A stretch of DNA of 64,000 nucleotides from Planctomycetota bacterium (GTDB lineage Bacteria > Planctomycetota > J058): positions 124,001 through 188,000 of the forward strand of contig JAMLIC010000007.1 of assembly GCA_023954375.1 (NCBI GenBank), given 5' to 3'. The position numbers were made by a program, and so were the translations under genes. Below the pieces are notes generated by a model. The model saw nothing but the letters and a program-made list of their open reading frames with translations, was not told where the DNA came from and ran no database searches. Positions 15,541-25,480 of the stretch are shown in pieces; the stretch's first letter is position 1, and every line of letters begins with the position of its first letter.

Positions 15541-18342
15541 TCAGTGGGCCTCGAACCAGGAGCGCCCCCGCCCGACGTCGACCACGAGCGGCACGGTCAT
15601 CGGGAACGCCCCGGTCATCTCCTCCCGGACGAGGGCCTCGAGCCGGTCGAGCTCGCCAGGCGGCGCCTCGAACAGGAGCTCGTCGTGGACCTGCAGGAGC
15701 ATTCGCGCCTGGAGCCCCTCGGCGCGGAGGCGGCGGTCGATCCGCACCATGGCGACCTTGATGATGTCCGCCGCGCTCCCCTGGATCGGCGTGTTCGTGG
15801 CCATGCGCTCGGCGTTCGCGCGCAGCTGGCGCTGGGTCGAGCGGATGTCCCCCAGCGGCCGGCGGCGGCCGAGCACCGTCTCGACGTAGCCGTGCTGCCG
15901 CGCGTGCTCGACCTGCGCGTCGAGGTAGCCCTTGATCCGGGGGTACTTGGCGAAGTAGCCCTCGATGAACGCGCGCGCGTCCGCGACCGAGAGACCGGTG
16001 TCGCGCGCCAGGCGCTGCGCGCCCATGCCGTAGACGATCCCGAAGTTGATCGCCTTGGCCCGCCCGCGCAGCTCGGGCGTGACGTCGTCGAGCGGCACGT
16101 CGAAGATCCTCGCCGCCGTGGCCCGGTGGACGTCGAGCCCCCGGCGGAAGGCGTCGAGGAGCGTCTCGTCGCCCGAGAGGTGCGCCAGGATCCTCAGCTC
16201 GACCTGCGAGTAGTCGGCCGAGAGGAGCTGCCAGCCCGGCTCGCCCGCGACGAAGGCCGAGCGCAGCTGCTTGCCCTCGGGCGTGCGGATGGGAATGTTC
16301 TGCAGGTTCGGGTCCGACGACGACAGCCGCCCCGTGGCCGCGACCGCCTGGTTGAACGACGTGTGGACCCGCCCCGTGCGCGGGTCGATCAGCCCCAGGA
16401 GCGCGTCGACGTAGGTGCCGATCAGCTTCTCGAGCGCGCGGTGCTCGAGGATCTTGGCCGGCAGCGGGTGGTGCGGCGCGAGCTGCTCGAGGACCTCGGC
16501 GTCGGTCGACGCGGCCCCGGTCGCCGTGCGCTTGATCCGCAGGCCCGCGGCCTTGTGCAGCTCGAGGCGGTCGAAGAGCAGCGCCGCGACCTGCTTCGGG
16601 CTCGACATGTTGAAGTCGCCGCCGGCGAGCGCCGCGATCTCCTCCTCGAAGCCCTTCAGCCGCCGGCGCAGGTCGAGGCCGATCCGCTCGAGGACGGCCG
16701 GGTCGACGCGCACGCCCGTCGCCTCCATGCGGCGCAGCACGTCCATGAGCGGCAGCTCGACCTCGCGGTAGAGCTTCACCAGCCCCGGCTCCTGCTCGAG
16801 CCGGCGCGTGAACAGCCGGTGCAGGCGGAAGGTGATGTCGGCGTCCTCGCTGCAGTAGGGGAAGATGTCGCGGTCGGGCGCGTCCTTCATCGTGCGCTTG
16901 CCCTTGCCGCGGCCGAGCACCTCCGTTGTGGCGATCTTGCGGTAGCCCAGGCAGCGCAGGGCCAGGTCGTCGAGGTTGTGCGTCTTCTGCGAGGGGTCGA
17001 GGAGGTAGCTCTCGAGGAGCGTGTCGAAGGTGATCCCCTTGACCTCGATCCCGTGGCGCGCGAGGACGAGCGCGTCGTACTTCACGTTCTGCCCGCCCTT
17101 GGGCCGGGTCGGGTCCTCGAGCACCGGGCGCAGCCGCTCGAGGTGGCGCGAGAAGTCGAGCTCGAGCGGGAAGAGCTCGGCCTGGGGCGAGGGCGGCGGG
17201 GCGAACAGGTCGAACTGCTCGCCCGCGCTCGCCGCGACCGGCGCCGCCGCGTGCACGGCGTGCTCCTCGGCGCCGACGTACCACGCCTCGCCCTCGCGGA
17301 AGGAGAAGGCCATGCCGACGACCTCGGCCCGCTGCGGGTCGAGGCTCGTCGTCTCGAGGTCGAACACGAACTCGGGCGCCTCGCGCAGGCGCGCGACGAG
17401 GCCGTCGAGCTCGTCAGGCCCGACGCGATGGTGGACGTGCGGGTCGTCGCGCTTGTCGGTCGAGAAGCGGCGCAGGAGCTCGCGGAACTCGAGCTCGGCG
17501 AACAGGCGCGCCAGCTCCGGGCGGTCGGGGTCGCGGCGCACCAGCGCGTCGGGCTCGGCCGGCACCGGCGCCGCCGTGTCGAGCGTCACCAGGTCGCGCG
17601 AGAGGAGCGCCGCCTCGCGGTGGTCGAGGAGCGCCTGCCGGAGCGCGGGCTGCCGCACCTCCTCGGCGCGCGCGAGGACGTCGTCGAGGGTGCCGAACTG
17701 CTGCAGGAGCTCGAGCGCCCGCTTGGGGCCGACGCCGGGCACGCCGGGCACGTTGTCCGACGAGTCGCCCACGAGCGCCAGGTAGTCGCGGAACCGCTCG
17801 GGCGGCAGCCCGTAGCGCTCGGCGCAGCCCGCCGGGTCGACCTCCTCGGCGAGCACGCGCGGCGGCAGGTTCTGGCGCCACGGGTTGTAGAGGTGGATCC
17901 GCTCCGTGACGAGCTGGCAGAAGTCCTTGTCGCCCGTGACGATCAGGACGTCGTAGCCCTGCGCCTCGGCCTTCTTGGCGAGCGTCGCCACGACGTCGTC
18001 CGCCTCGTAGCCCTCGAGGCCCAGGCGCGGGAGCCCCAGCGCGTCGACGATCCGGTCGACGTAGGGGAGCGCGTCGACGAGGTCGTCGGGCATGCGCGCG
18101 CGCGTGGCCTTGTAGGCCTCGTACTTGGCGTGGCGGAAGGTGCGCTTCGACACGTCGAACACGACGGCGACGCGGTCCGGCTCCTCCTGGTCGAGGATCC
18201 GCAGGAGGTCGCGCGTGAAGCCGTAGGCCGCCGACGTGTTCAACCCCCGCGAGTTGCGCAGCGGGTTCTTGATGAACGCGAAGTGGCTGCGGTACGCCAG
18301 CGCGGAGCCGTCGAACAGGAACAGGCGGGGTCGTGCGGACAC
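15541..18342 (-). CDS. polA: DNA polymerase I
   Basis: 933 residues with all three activities. The 5'-3' nuclease (1-290) has FDGSALAYRSHF, GYEADDVVATLA, TGDKDF and the H3TH SSDNVPGVPGVGPKRA. The 3'-5' exonuclease (about 310-500) keeps its metal ligands: FDLETTS with Asp328 and Glu330, so proofreading is probably active. The polymerase domain has motif A DYSQVELRILAHLS, the O helix RAKAINFGIVYGM and motif C VHDELLFEAP. It fills gaps in Okazaki processing and repair. The GTG at 18342 is preceded by a -10 box and not by a ribosome site. Confidence 0.97.
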   Translation of the reverse strand: MSARPRLFLFDGSALAYRSHFAFIKNPLRNSRGLNTSAAYGFTRDLLRILDQEEPDRVAVVFDVSKRTFRHAKYEAYKATRARMPDDLVDALPYVDRIVDALGLPRLGLEGYEADDVVATLAKKAEAQGYDVLIVTGDKDFCQLVTERIHLYNPWRQNLPPRVLAEEVDPAGCAERYGLPPERFRDYLALVGDSSDNVPGVPGVGPKRALELLQQFGTLDDVLARAEEVRQPALRQALLDHREAALLSRDLVTLDTAAPVPAEPDALVRRDPDRPELARLFAELEFRELLRRFSTDKRDDPHVHHRVGPDELDGLVARLREAPEFVFDLETTSLDPQRAEVVGMAFSFREGEAWYVGAEEHAVHAAAPVAASAGEQFDLFAPPPSPQAELFPLELDFSRHLERLRPVLEDPTRPKGGQNVKYDALVLARHGIEVKGITFDTLLESYLLDPSQKTHNLDDLALRCLGYRKIATTEVLGRGKGKRTMKDAPDRDIFPYCSEDADITFRLHRLFTRRLEQEPGLVKLYREVELPLMDVLRRMEATGVRVDPAVLERIGLDLRRRLKGFEEEIAALAGGDFNMSSPKQVAALLFDRLELHKAAGLRIKRTATGAASTDAEVLEQLAPHHPLPAKILEHRALEKLIGTYVDALLGLIDPRTGRVHTSFNQAVAATGRLSSSDPNLQNIPIRTPEGKQLRSAFVAGEPGWQLLSADYSQVELRILAHLSGDETLLDAFRRGLDVHRATAARIFDVPLDDVTPELRGRAKAINFGIVYGMGAQRLARDTGLSVADARAFIEGYFAKYPRIKGYLDAQVEHARQHGYVETVLGRRRPLGDIRSTQRQLRANAERMATNTPIQGSAADIIKVAMVRIDRRLRAEGLQARMLLQVHDELLFEAPPGELDRLEALVREEMTGAFPMTVPLVVDVGRGRSWFEAH

Positions 18343-18348
18343 GGCTCC

Positions 18349-18354
18349 ATTGTA
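18349..18354 (-). promoter_or_regulatory. -10 box of a leaderless polA transcript
   Basis: TACAAT on the minus strand ends exactly 6 bases before the polA GTG, the distance expected if the transcript begins at the start codon. No -35 box is evident 16-18 bases further up. Confidence 0.5.
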
Positions 18355-18436
18355 GGGGGAGCCGCCGACATCTGGCTGGACCTCGACCCGGCGTGAACGC
18401 GAACGGGTAGCGCTCGGGTCTCGGTCGAGCGGGTGG

Positions 18437-19681
18437 TCAGCCCACCGGTGGGACGAAGCCCGTCGGGTCGCTCGGCGGGCCGCCCCGGCGCGGCCTGCGG
18501 CGCTCCGGGTTCACCTCGCCCGGACGCGAGCCTCTCGTCGAGACCCGGTAGAGGAAGCCGCCGAGGGCGCACAGCATGAGGAAGAACAGGAGCCCGCCGT
18601 CGGAAGCATCTCCGCGTCCATGCAGGTAGCCGCGGTCGGCGTCGAACCGGAAGGTGTCCAGCATCGCCTCGAACGTGCGGCGCGTCCGCGGCGCGTCCTC
18701 CGCGCAGTACACCGTGAGCTGGATGACGCTCGCCCGGCCGGGGAACATCGCGCACACGGTCACGAGGTCGTGCTCGTCCGCGCGCTCCGCCGGCGCGCGT
18801 GACTCGACGAGCACGAGGAGCCTCCGCTCGTCGATCACCGGCCTGCCGAACTCGACGTCGACGACCTCTGCGGCCTCGAGCGCCTCCCGGAGCTCCTCCG
18901 AGCCGCGGAGTCGCTCCATCGATCTCGCGAGCGCGTGGAGCGACGCCCGCCCGACCGCGAGCTCCGACACGAGCAGGATCGGGTACGCGTCGCTCGTCGT
19001 CGGTCGGAACGCGGCCAGGTGCCTCAGGCGCGCGGCGCCCTTCGCCTCCGCCCGAGGGAGCGTCGCCGCGAACGCGGCCAGCTCGGCCTCGGACAGCTGG
19101 CTCCAGTCGTCGGGCACGCGCAGGGAACACCCGGCCGCGGCGTCCCGATACTCGAGCGCGGCCGCCGGCTGCGACGCGAAGGCGAGCGCGGCCAGGCTGC
19201 AGGCGACCTGGACCGCTCGGCGCCGACTCGCCTCGCGCCAGCGCCAGACGAGCCGCTCGGGGCGACGCCGCTCCGGCGGCTCCACGGACGGGTGGAAGCG
19301 GATCGGCTCGAGCGTCACGGTCTCGTCGTCCCGCTGCAGACCGGTCAGGTCGAGCGCCGGACCGCCGCCGAGCGTGGCCAGGAGCCCCTCGGGGAGGGGC
19401 AACGGCTGCAGGCACCGTACCCACGGGCGCCCGCCCGCGAGCGCCTCGGCGGTCCAGGCCGCGTGCAGGCCCGCCAGCGCCTCGACGCCGCCCGAGCGCG
19501 CGAGCGCGACGCTCTCGAGCGAGTCCGGATACTGCTCCAGCAGGCCGCGGTCGTGCGCCAGCGCCCGCGCCATCGCTGCGCGCGCCGTCTCGCCCGCCTC
19601 GTCGGCGACCGCGTCGAGCCACCGCGCGAGCCCGTCCGCCGCGAGCGCGTCGCGGAGGCCGGCGAGCGTCGCGTGCGTCAC
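18437..19681 (-). CDS. Bitopic membrane protein with a PsbP/DUF1795-like domain
   Basis: 414 residues from the GTG at 19681, which overlaps the stop of the FmdE-like gene (GTGA). Residues 1-150 are a helical cytoplasmic region. A membrane helix at about 155-176 leads to an extracytoplasmic domain (about 177-350) that begins LEYRDAAAGCSLRVPDDW, the pattern of PsbP/DUF1795-type domains (short motif, polar strands, FEAMLDTFRF near the end). A second membrane helix (about 362-380, LLFFLMLCALGGFLY) and an Arg/Pro-rich tail follow. Assignment to PsbP-like is by pattern only. Confidence 0.65.
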   Translation of the reverse strand: MTHATLAGLRDALAADGLARWLDAVADEAGETARAAMARALAHDRGLLEQYPDSLESVALARSGGVEALAGLHAAWTAEALAGGRPWVRCLQPLPLPEGLLATLGGGPALDLTGLQRDDETVTLEPIRFHPSVEPPERRRPERLVWRWREASRRRAVQVACSLAALAFASQPAAALEYRDAAAGCSLRVPDDWSQLSEAELAAFAATLPRAEAKGAARLRHLAAFRPTTSDAYPILLVSELAVGRASLHALARSMERLRGSEELREALEAAEVVDVEFGRPVIDERRLLVLVESRAPAERADEHDLVTVCAMFPGRASVIQLTVYCAEDAPRTRRTFEAMLDTFRFDADRGYLHGRGDASDGGLLFFLMLCALGGFLYRVSTRGSRPGEVNPERRRPRRGGPPSDPTGFVPPVG

Positions 19682-20190
19682 TGACCTCCCTGCTCGGTCC
19701 TGACCCAGAAGATCTCGTCGTCCGCCATCACCGCCACGCGCGCGCCCGCCTCGCGCAGGCGGTCCATGGGCGTGTCGAGGAACGCGGCCAGGAACTCGTC
19801 CTTCAGGCCGAGGACGACCACGCGCCCGCTGCGCCGGTCGCGCACGCGGCTCTCGGTCGGCTGCCCGTCGTCGACGAACGTCAGGCTCAGGTTGAGCTTC
19901 CCCGGGCTGGCGCCGGTCGCCGCCTGGAGCCCGTCGGCGATGCAGCTCCACTGCACCTGCCGTGGGCACGTGTGCTCGACCTCGATCGCGAACTCGCCCC
20001 GGCGCAGGCCGAGGTCCTTCAGGGCGCGCTCGCCCATGCGGTGACCGGCCACGGCGAACGGTCCGGCGCCGCCGTGGACCCGCGCGACCGCCTCGAGGAT
20101 CACCTCGGCCCGCGGGCGCTCCGGCGCGGGCGCCGGGTCGGCGGCGCAGCCGGCGACGAGGACGAGCGCGAGCAGGGCGCGCGCGCTCAC
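19678..20190 (-). CDS. FmdE-like lipoprotein
   Basis: 170 residues. The GTG at 20190 overlaps the upstream stop and directly opens a lipoprotein signal with lipobox VAGC (Cys15). The mature protein resembles the formylmethanofuran dehydrogenase subunit E (FmdE) domain: HGGAGPFAVAGHRMGERAL (His39) parallels HGHLCPG...GYRMGE, and CPRQVQWSCIADGLQAATG then GKLNLSL parallels the CxxDAxQxxTGxTxGKGNL segment. The usual HxCP cysteine is missing, while Cys75 and Cys83 remain. A metal-binding or heme-sensing role on the outer face of a membrane is possible. It sits between a toroid protein and a membrane protein. Confidence 0.65.
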   Translation of the reverse strand: MSARALLALVLVAGCAADPAPAPERPRAEVILEAVARVHGGAGPFAVAGHRMGERALKDLGLRRGEFAIEVEHTCPRQVQWSCIADGLQAATGASPGKLNLSLTFVDDGQPTESRVRDRRSGRVVVLGLKDEFLAAFLDTPMDRLREAGARVAVMADDEIFWVRTEQGGQ

Positions 20191-21212
20191 GCGAGCCGCC
20201 CGTCGGCCGCGAGCGCCGCGAGGTCGTCGAGGGCGTCGTACCACGCCTGCGTGAGCGGCCTGGACGACCCGCGCCGGACGCGCTCGAGCAGCTGAAACGT
20301 GCTCGACGGCCCCTTGCCCCAGCCGTCCCCCTCGCGCCGCACCGTGCGCGCCGCGGCGTGGTCGTCGCGCGCGGCGGCCAGCGTGCCGTCGGGGGCCACC
20401 CGCGCCGCGAGCGCCTCGAGCGCCTCGACCAGCGCCTCGGCCGGCAGGGCCTCGCCGGCCACGCGGGCCCAGCGCGTCACGAGCGTCAGCCCGCGCAGGA
20501 CGTCATAGAGGTAGAAGCGCGGGAACACGGGGTCGAGCCAGCTCGCGTCGATCGGGCCGCCCTTCGACAGCGACAGGCAGCCCAGCCGCCGCGCGAGCAG
20601 GTAGTGGACGCCGCGGGCCAGGAACGCCTCCTCACCCGGGGCGCGGTCGGGCTGGTCGAGGAGGGCCTCGAGCGCGGGGACCGTCGAGACGACCGAGCTG
20701 CGCGGCGTCGGCCGCACGTAGGCCGCCTCGTCGCAGTTGAGCCCGCCGTCGGGGAGCTGGTAGCGCAGGAGCCAGCCGCGGCTCCAGGGCACCGCCTCGC
20801 CGGGGTCGCGGCCGGTCGCCCACAGGAGCCGGCTCAGGCAGCCCAGCGCGCAATGGCAGAGGACGTCGCGGTGCGGGTCGGTCCCGGGCGGGACCTGGTC
20901 CTCCGTGAACGGGAAGAACGTCAGGTACTTCTCCCGCACGGCGCCGGCGAGCGCGTCGACCGCCGCGGACGGCGCCTGGTCGACCAGGCCGACCTCGAGG
21001 AGCGTCAGGAGCTGCCACCAGGGCGAGTCCCACTTGGGCCAGTAGGGGTCGTCCGCGAGCGACGCCGCCGCGCCCGGACCGGCCAGCGCGTCGACGACCG
21101 CGGCCACCTCGGGGTCGCTCGCCCGGACGGCCGGCGCGGCGGCGAGGGCGGCGTCGCGGCGCGGGCGCTCCCGCTCGAGCAGCGCGAGGACGGCGGCGCG
21201 GGGGTCGCTCAT
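20187..21212 (-). CDS. Alpha-alpha toroid protein (prenyltransferase/squalene-cyclase repeat type)
   Basis: 341 residues, mostly helices. The stretch RYQLPDGGLNCDEAAYVRP (about 150-168) looks like a QW-type motif of the prenyltransferase and squalene-cyclase toroid fold. Further units are HRDVLCHCALGCLSRLLWA and SSVVSTVPALEALL. The DxDD acid motif of hopene cyclases is not seen and the length is about half, so a cyclase activity is not claimed. There is no signal peptide or membrane helix. First gene of a three-gene coupled operon with the FmdE-like lipoprotein and the membrane protein. Confidence 0.65.
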   Translation of the reverse strand: MSDPRAAVLALLERERPRRDAALAAAPAVRASDPEVAAVVDALAGPGAAASLADDPYWPKWDSPWWQLLTLLEVGLVDQAPSAAVDALAGAVREKYLTFFPFTEDQVPPGTDPHRDVLCHCALGCLSRLLWATGRDPGEAVPWSRGWLLRYQLPDGGLNCDEAAYVRPTPRSSVVSTVPALEALLDQPDRAPGEEAFLARGVHYLLARRLGCLSLSKGGPIDASWLDPVFPRFYLYDVLRGLTLVTRWARVAGEALPAEALVEALEALAARVAPDGTLAAARDDHAAARTVRREGDGWGKGPSSTFQLLERVRRGSSRPLTQAWYDALDDLAALAADGRLA

Positions 21213-21219
21213 GGGGGGG

Positions 21220-21225
21220 ATCTTA
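21220..21225 (-). promoter_or_regulatory. Candidate -10 box of a leaderless toroid-operon transcript
   Basis: TAAGAT on the minus strand lies 7 bases before the ATG at 21212, separated only by a run of seven C. No ribosome binding site and no clear -35 box. Confidence 0.4.
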
Positions 21226-21242
21226 CCCGCCGCGCCCGACGC

Positions 21243-21605
21243 TCAGCCCGCCGCGCGCACGAGCGCCAGGGCGACCGCCGCCGGCAGCGCCTGCACGAAG
21301 AGGATCGCCTTGCTCGCGGTCGCCGCGCCCACGACGCCGGCGACGACGACGCAGGCGAGGAAGAAGGTCTGCACGGCCACGGGGTCCTGCGTCCCGGGGA
21401 GCAGGCCCCACACGAGGCCCGCGGCCAGGAAGCCGTTGTAGACGCCCTGGTTCCTGGCGAGCACGGCGGTCGCCTCGGCCTGCTCGGCGGTGAGGCCGAA
21501 CACGCGCCGGCCGAAGGGCGTGGTCCACAGCGCGCTCTCGAGCACCATGAACCAGACGTGCGCGAGCGCGACGAGCGCCACGAGCGCCTGCGCGGCGGTC
21601 TTCAC
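21243..21605 (-). CDS. DUF1304 small integral membrane protein
   Basis: 120 residues from the GTG at 21605, which overlaps the stop of the upstream gene. Signature: HVWFMVLESALWTTP near residue 16, then LARNQGVYNGFLAAGLVWG, the hallmark of DUF1304. Four membrane helices (about 5-27, 52-70, 80-95, 98-116). Members occur widely in bacteria and fungi; the role is unknown. Confidence 0.88.
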   Translation of the reverse strand: MKTAAQALVALVALAHVWFMVLESALWTTPFGRRVFGLTAEQAEATAVLARNQGVYNGFLAAGLVWGLLPGTQDPVAVQTFFLACVVVAGVVGAATASKAILFVQALPAAVALALVRAAG

Positions 21606-22099
21606 GGCTCGCTCGCCAGGGGCAGGTGGACCTCGAAGCGGCCGCTCTCGTCCATGGCCTCGCGGATCCGCGCCAGGAGGTCGAAGCGTGACTCGACCAG
21701 CCAGCGCGCCAGCTCGTCGCGCTGCTCGGCGGGCAGGTCGGGCGCGGCGCGCTCGACGAACCGGTCCGACGAGAACGAGCTGGCCGTCGGGTCGAGCATG
21801 CGGCGGCGGTAGCCGGGCGGGATCCGCCCCTCGACCACCTGCTCCTGACGCTCGGGGTCGACGCGGAAGGCGATCAGCGTGTCGTCGGTGCTGGCGTCGG
21901 CGTACTCCATGATCGGGAGCGTGCCGGGGGCCAGCTCGACGCCGTCCAGGTCCACGCCGTCGCTGCCGAGCGTGCGCAGGAAGTCGGCCAGGAGGCCGCC
22001 CAGCCCGGCGAACTCGCGGATCTTGGTGCGGGCCAGGACCCGCGCGCCCAGGCGCAGGCGCACGTAGATGAACACGCGGTCGTCCTCGGTCCGCTCCAC
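21602..22099 (-). CDS. Conserved-looking protein of unknown function
   Basis: 165 residues, acidic and soluble. The N-terminus forms strands (DRVFIYVRLRLGARV), then a helix (GGLLADFLRTLG), a Glu/Asp-rich middle with TLIAFRVDPERQE, and a C-terminal helix (RFDLLARIREAMDE). I recognise no domain. The GTG start at 22099 has TAGAGT 6 bases upstream and no ribosome site. The end overlaps DUF1304, so the pair is co-expressed. Confidence 0.65.
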   Translation of the reverse strand: MERTEDDRVFIYVRLRLGARVLARTKIREFAGLGGLLADFLRTLGSDGVDLDGVELAPGTLPIMEYADASTDDTLIAFRVDPERQEQVVEGRIPPGYRRRMLDPTASSFSSDRFVERAAPDLPAEQRDELARWLVESRFDLLARIREAMDESGRFEVHLPLASEP

Positions 22100-22105
22100 G
22101 GCCCC

Positions 22106-22111
22106 ACTCTA
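22106..22111 (-). promoter_or_regulatory. -10 box of a leaderless transcript inside the MFS operon
   Basis: TAGAGT on the minus strand ends 6 bases before the GTG at 22099, in the 15-base gap after the MFS gene. No -35 box is evident. Confidence 0.4.
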
Positions 22112-22114
22112 CCG

Positions 22115-23575
22115 TCAGCGGCCGCGGGGGAGCACGCGGAACTGCGTGGTCATCGCCTTGACGGCGTAGGGGATCTTGGCCAGCACCGTCCGCACGCCCA
22201 CGCCGCGCTCCTCGGGGACGGCCCAGAGGAACAGGGCCACGCACCCGGCGCGGCTCACGCTGCAGGCGAGGAACACGACCTGCCGCCGGTCGAGCGCCCA
22301 GGGGCCGAGGTCGACCGTCTGCGGCATGGCCTCCACGATCGCGCCCGACGCCGCCGACGAGAGCGCCTGCGCCAGGCCGGCCGTCGTCGCGTAGACGGCG
22401 AAGGCGCGCTCCGGGCGCGGGCCGACCGACAGGCCGAGCGCCAGGTTGAAGATCGCGAAGTTGTAGCCGCTCCACGACACGCCGGAGCTGAGCGCGTCGA
22501 GGTAGATCGGCCAGACGCGCTCGGGCGTGGCCACGAGGTAGTAGAGCGGGTGCGTGGTGATCAGCGCGACGCCCGCCAGCACGACGATCCGGTTGCCGAG
22601 GCGGCGCGCGGCGAGCCCCCACAGGGGCAGGGCCACGGCCATGGCGGCGCCCTGGAGGATCACGAACGTGCCGTTGACGGTCGTGTAGGGGAGCTGCAGC
22701 TGCTCGAGCTGGAACGGCGTCCAGAACGGCGCCGCGAAGCCGTTGGTGAACCCGAACACGCCCACGAAGAGGAGGAACCCGCGCAGCCCCGGCCGCCGGA
22801 CGGCCTCGGCGAAGGGGACGACGACCGCCTCGCGCAGGGTGAGCGGCCGCCGCTCCTGCGCCGGGCGCGCCGGCTCCGGCTGCGCGCGGAGGAGGAGGGC
22901 GCACGCGAGGCCGGCCACGGCCGCGACGCAGAAGAGCAGGGCGAAGCCCTGCGCGCGCAGCGCCTGCTCGGCCGCGTCGGCGCCGGCGCCGCGAGGGACG
23001 CCGCCGAACCAGCGGTCGAGCGTGTAGCCGGCGCCGAGCGCCACGGCGATCCCGGTGATCGCGCACAGGTTGTTCCTGAGCGAGAAGAACCCGGCGCGCA
23101 GGGCCCCCGGCACGAGGTCGGCCATCCACGAGACCCACAGGTTGCCGCTGAACGAGAGCAGCCCGCAGGAGAGGGCGAAGAGGCCGAGGAACGCGGCGAG
23201 CGCCGCGTCGCCGGAGCCGAGCAGGAACGGCAGGGCGGCGCACGCCGGCCAGAGGAGGCGCGCGGCGGCCGACGACAGGACCACCGCCCAGCGCCGCTCG
23301 CGCAGGCGCGGCGCCACGGCGGCCGAGGCGAGCTGCATGGCGCTCGCCAGCGGGGGGATCGCCGCGAGGAGCCCCAGCGCCACGTCGGAGGCCCCCAGCA
23401 TGAGGGCGAAGCCGAACGTGATCGCGTTGCCGCCCACGCCCAGGCCGGTGAGCGCCGAGTGGGCCTGCGAGGCGAGCCCCTCGGCGATCGAGACGGTCAG
23501 GCCGCGCCGGCGCGCGGCGGGAGGGAGGCGCTCGGCGCGGGCTGGGGCCGGATGGACCACGCGGCGCGGGAGCAT
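22115..23575 (-). CDS. Major facilitator superfamily transporter
   Basis: 486 residues with about twelve hydrophobic helices in two halves and a hydrophilic centre loop (about 226-246, QPEPARPAQERRPLTLREA). Features include FGFALMLGASDVALGLLAAIPPLASAMQL after the first helix, RAGFFSLRNNLCAITGIA in helix 5, and PLWGLAARRLGNR, an MFS loop 8-9 motif. The first 25 residues are an Arg/Pro cytoplasmic tail. Substrate cannot be told; the loop motifs are those of drug-proton antiporters and sugar carriers alike. It heads the unit with the 165-residue protein and DUF1304. Confidence 0.8.
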   Translation of the reverse strand: MLPRRVVHPAPARAERLPPAARRRGLTVSIAEGLASQAHSALTGLGVGGNAITFGFALMLGASDVALGLLAAIPPLASAMQLASAAVAPRLRERRWAVVLSSAAARLLWPACAALPFLLGSGDAALAAFLGLFALSCGLLSFSGNLWVSWMADLVPGALRAGFFSLRNNLCAITGIAVALGAGYTLDRWFGGVPRGAGADAAEQALRAQGFALLFCVAAVAGLACALLLRAQPEPARPAQERRPLTLREAVVVPFAEAVRRPGLRGFLLFVGVFGFTNGFAAPFWTPFQLEQLQLPYTTVNGTFVILQGAAMAVALPLWGLAARRLGNRIVVLAGVALITTHPLYYLVATPERVWPIYLDALSSGVSWSGYNFAIFNLALGLSVGPRPERAFAVYATTAGLAQALSSAASGAIVEAMPQTVDLGPWALDRRQVVFLACSVSRAGCVALFLWAVPEERGVGVRTVLAKIPYAVKAMTTQFRVLPRGR

Positions 23576-23659
23576 ACCGCGCGGGGGGGGCAGGGCGATG
23601 CGCGGGGGGCCGAGGGGTGAGCGATCCGGGCCAGGATCCAGCCAGGCCCGCCCTTCCTA

Positions 23660-23770
23660 CGTGCCCGTCCCCGTGCCCGTGCCCGCCCGGCAGGCGGCGC
23701 GCGACTCGACACCGAGGAGGAGGCCGTCAGGCGCGCCGCGGGCACGGGCAGGGGCACGGGCACGGGCACG
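23660..23770. repeat. Inverted-repeat island built from CGTGCC units
   Basis: Left arm 23660-23685 and right arm 23739-23770 carry the hexamer CGTGCC (with single-base variants) in opposite orientation around a unique centre of about 53 bases. This is the third island of this design. It fills the non-coding stretch 23576-23934 together with the 39-base repeats that begin where it ends. The centre contains GACTCGACACCG, which recurs in those repeats. Confidence 0.7.
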
Positions 23771-23886
23771 AAGGACTCGACGTCGTCCCGCTCGCTCCGC
23801 CGGGGCAGGAAGGACTCGACACCGTCCCGCTCGCTCCGCCGGGGCAGGAAGGACTCGACACCGTCCCGCTCGCTCCGGCGGGGCGC
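23770..23886 (+). repeat. Three direct repeats of 39 bases
   Basis: Units begin at 23770, 23809 and 23848 with GAAGGACTCGAC and end in CCGGGGCAG or a variant. Unit 1 differs by two bases (GT for AC) and unit 3 near its end. The period is 13 codons, so a frame through it would read a 13-residue repeat. The repeats end 49 bases before the activator start. Confidence 0.8.
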
Positions 23887-23934
23887 GGGCGGCGCACGCT
23901 GGACCCTCCCCCGCCCCCCTGGCACCATGTCCCC

Positions 23935-25473
<1,539 letters not shown>

Positions 25474-25480
25474 CGCGCAG

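Noticed and set aside
15253..18396. Plus-strand open frame of 1047 codons opposite polA
   Set aside because: The reverse strand has a complete, conserved DNA polymerase I. At this G+C content shadow frames stay open by chance; the plus-strand product is Arg/Glu/His/Val-rich with no domain.
23617..23934. Upstream extension of the sigma-54 activator through the 39-base repeats
   Set aside because: It would add 106 residues of Arg/Pro/Gly and a 13-residue repeat before the conserved N-terminus. The GTG at 23935 gives a normal activator.
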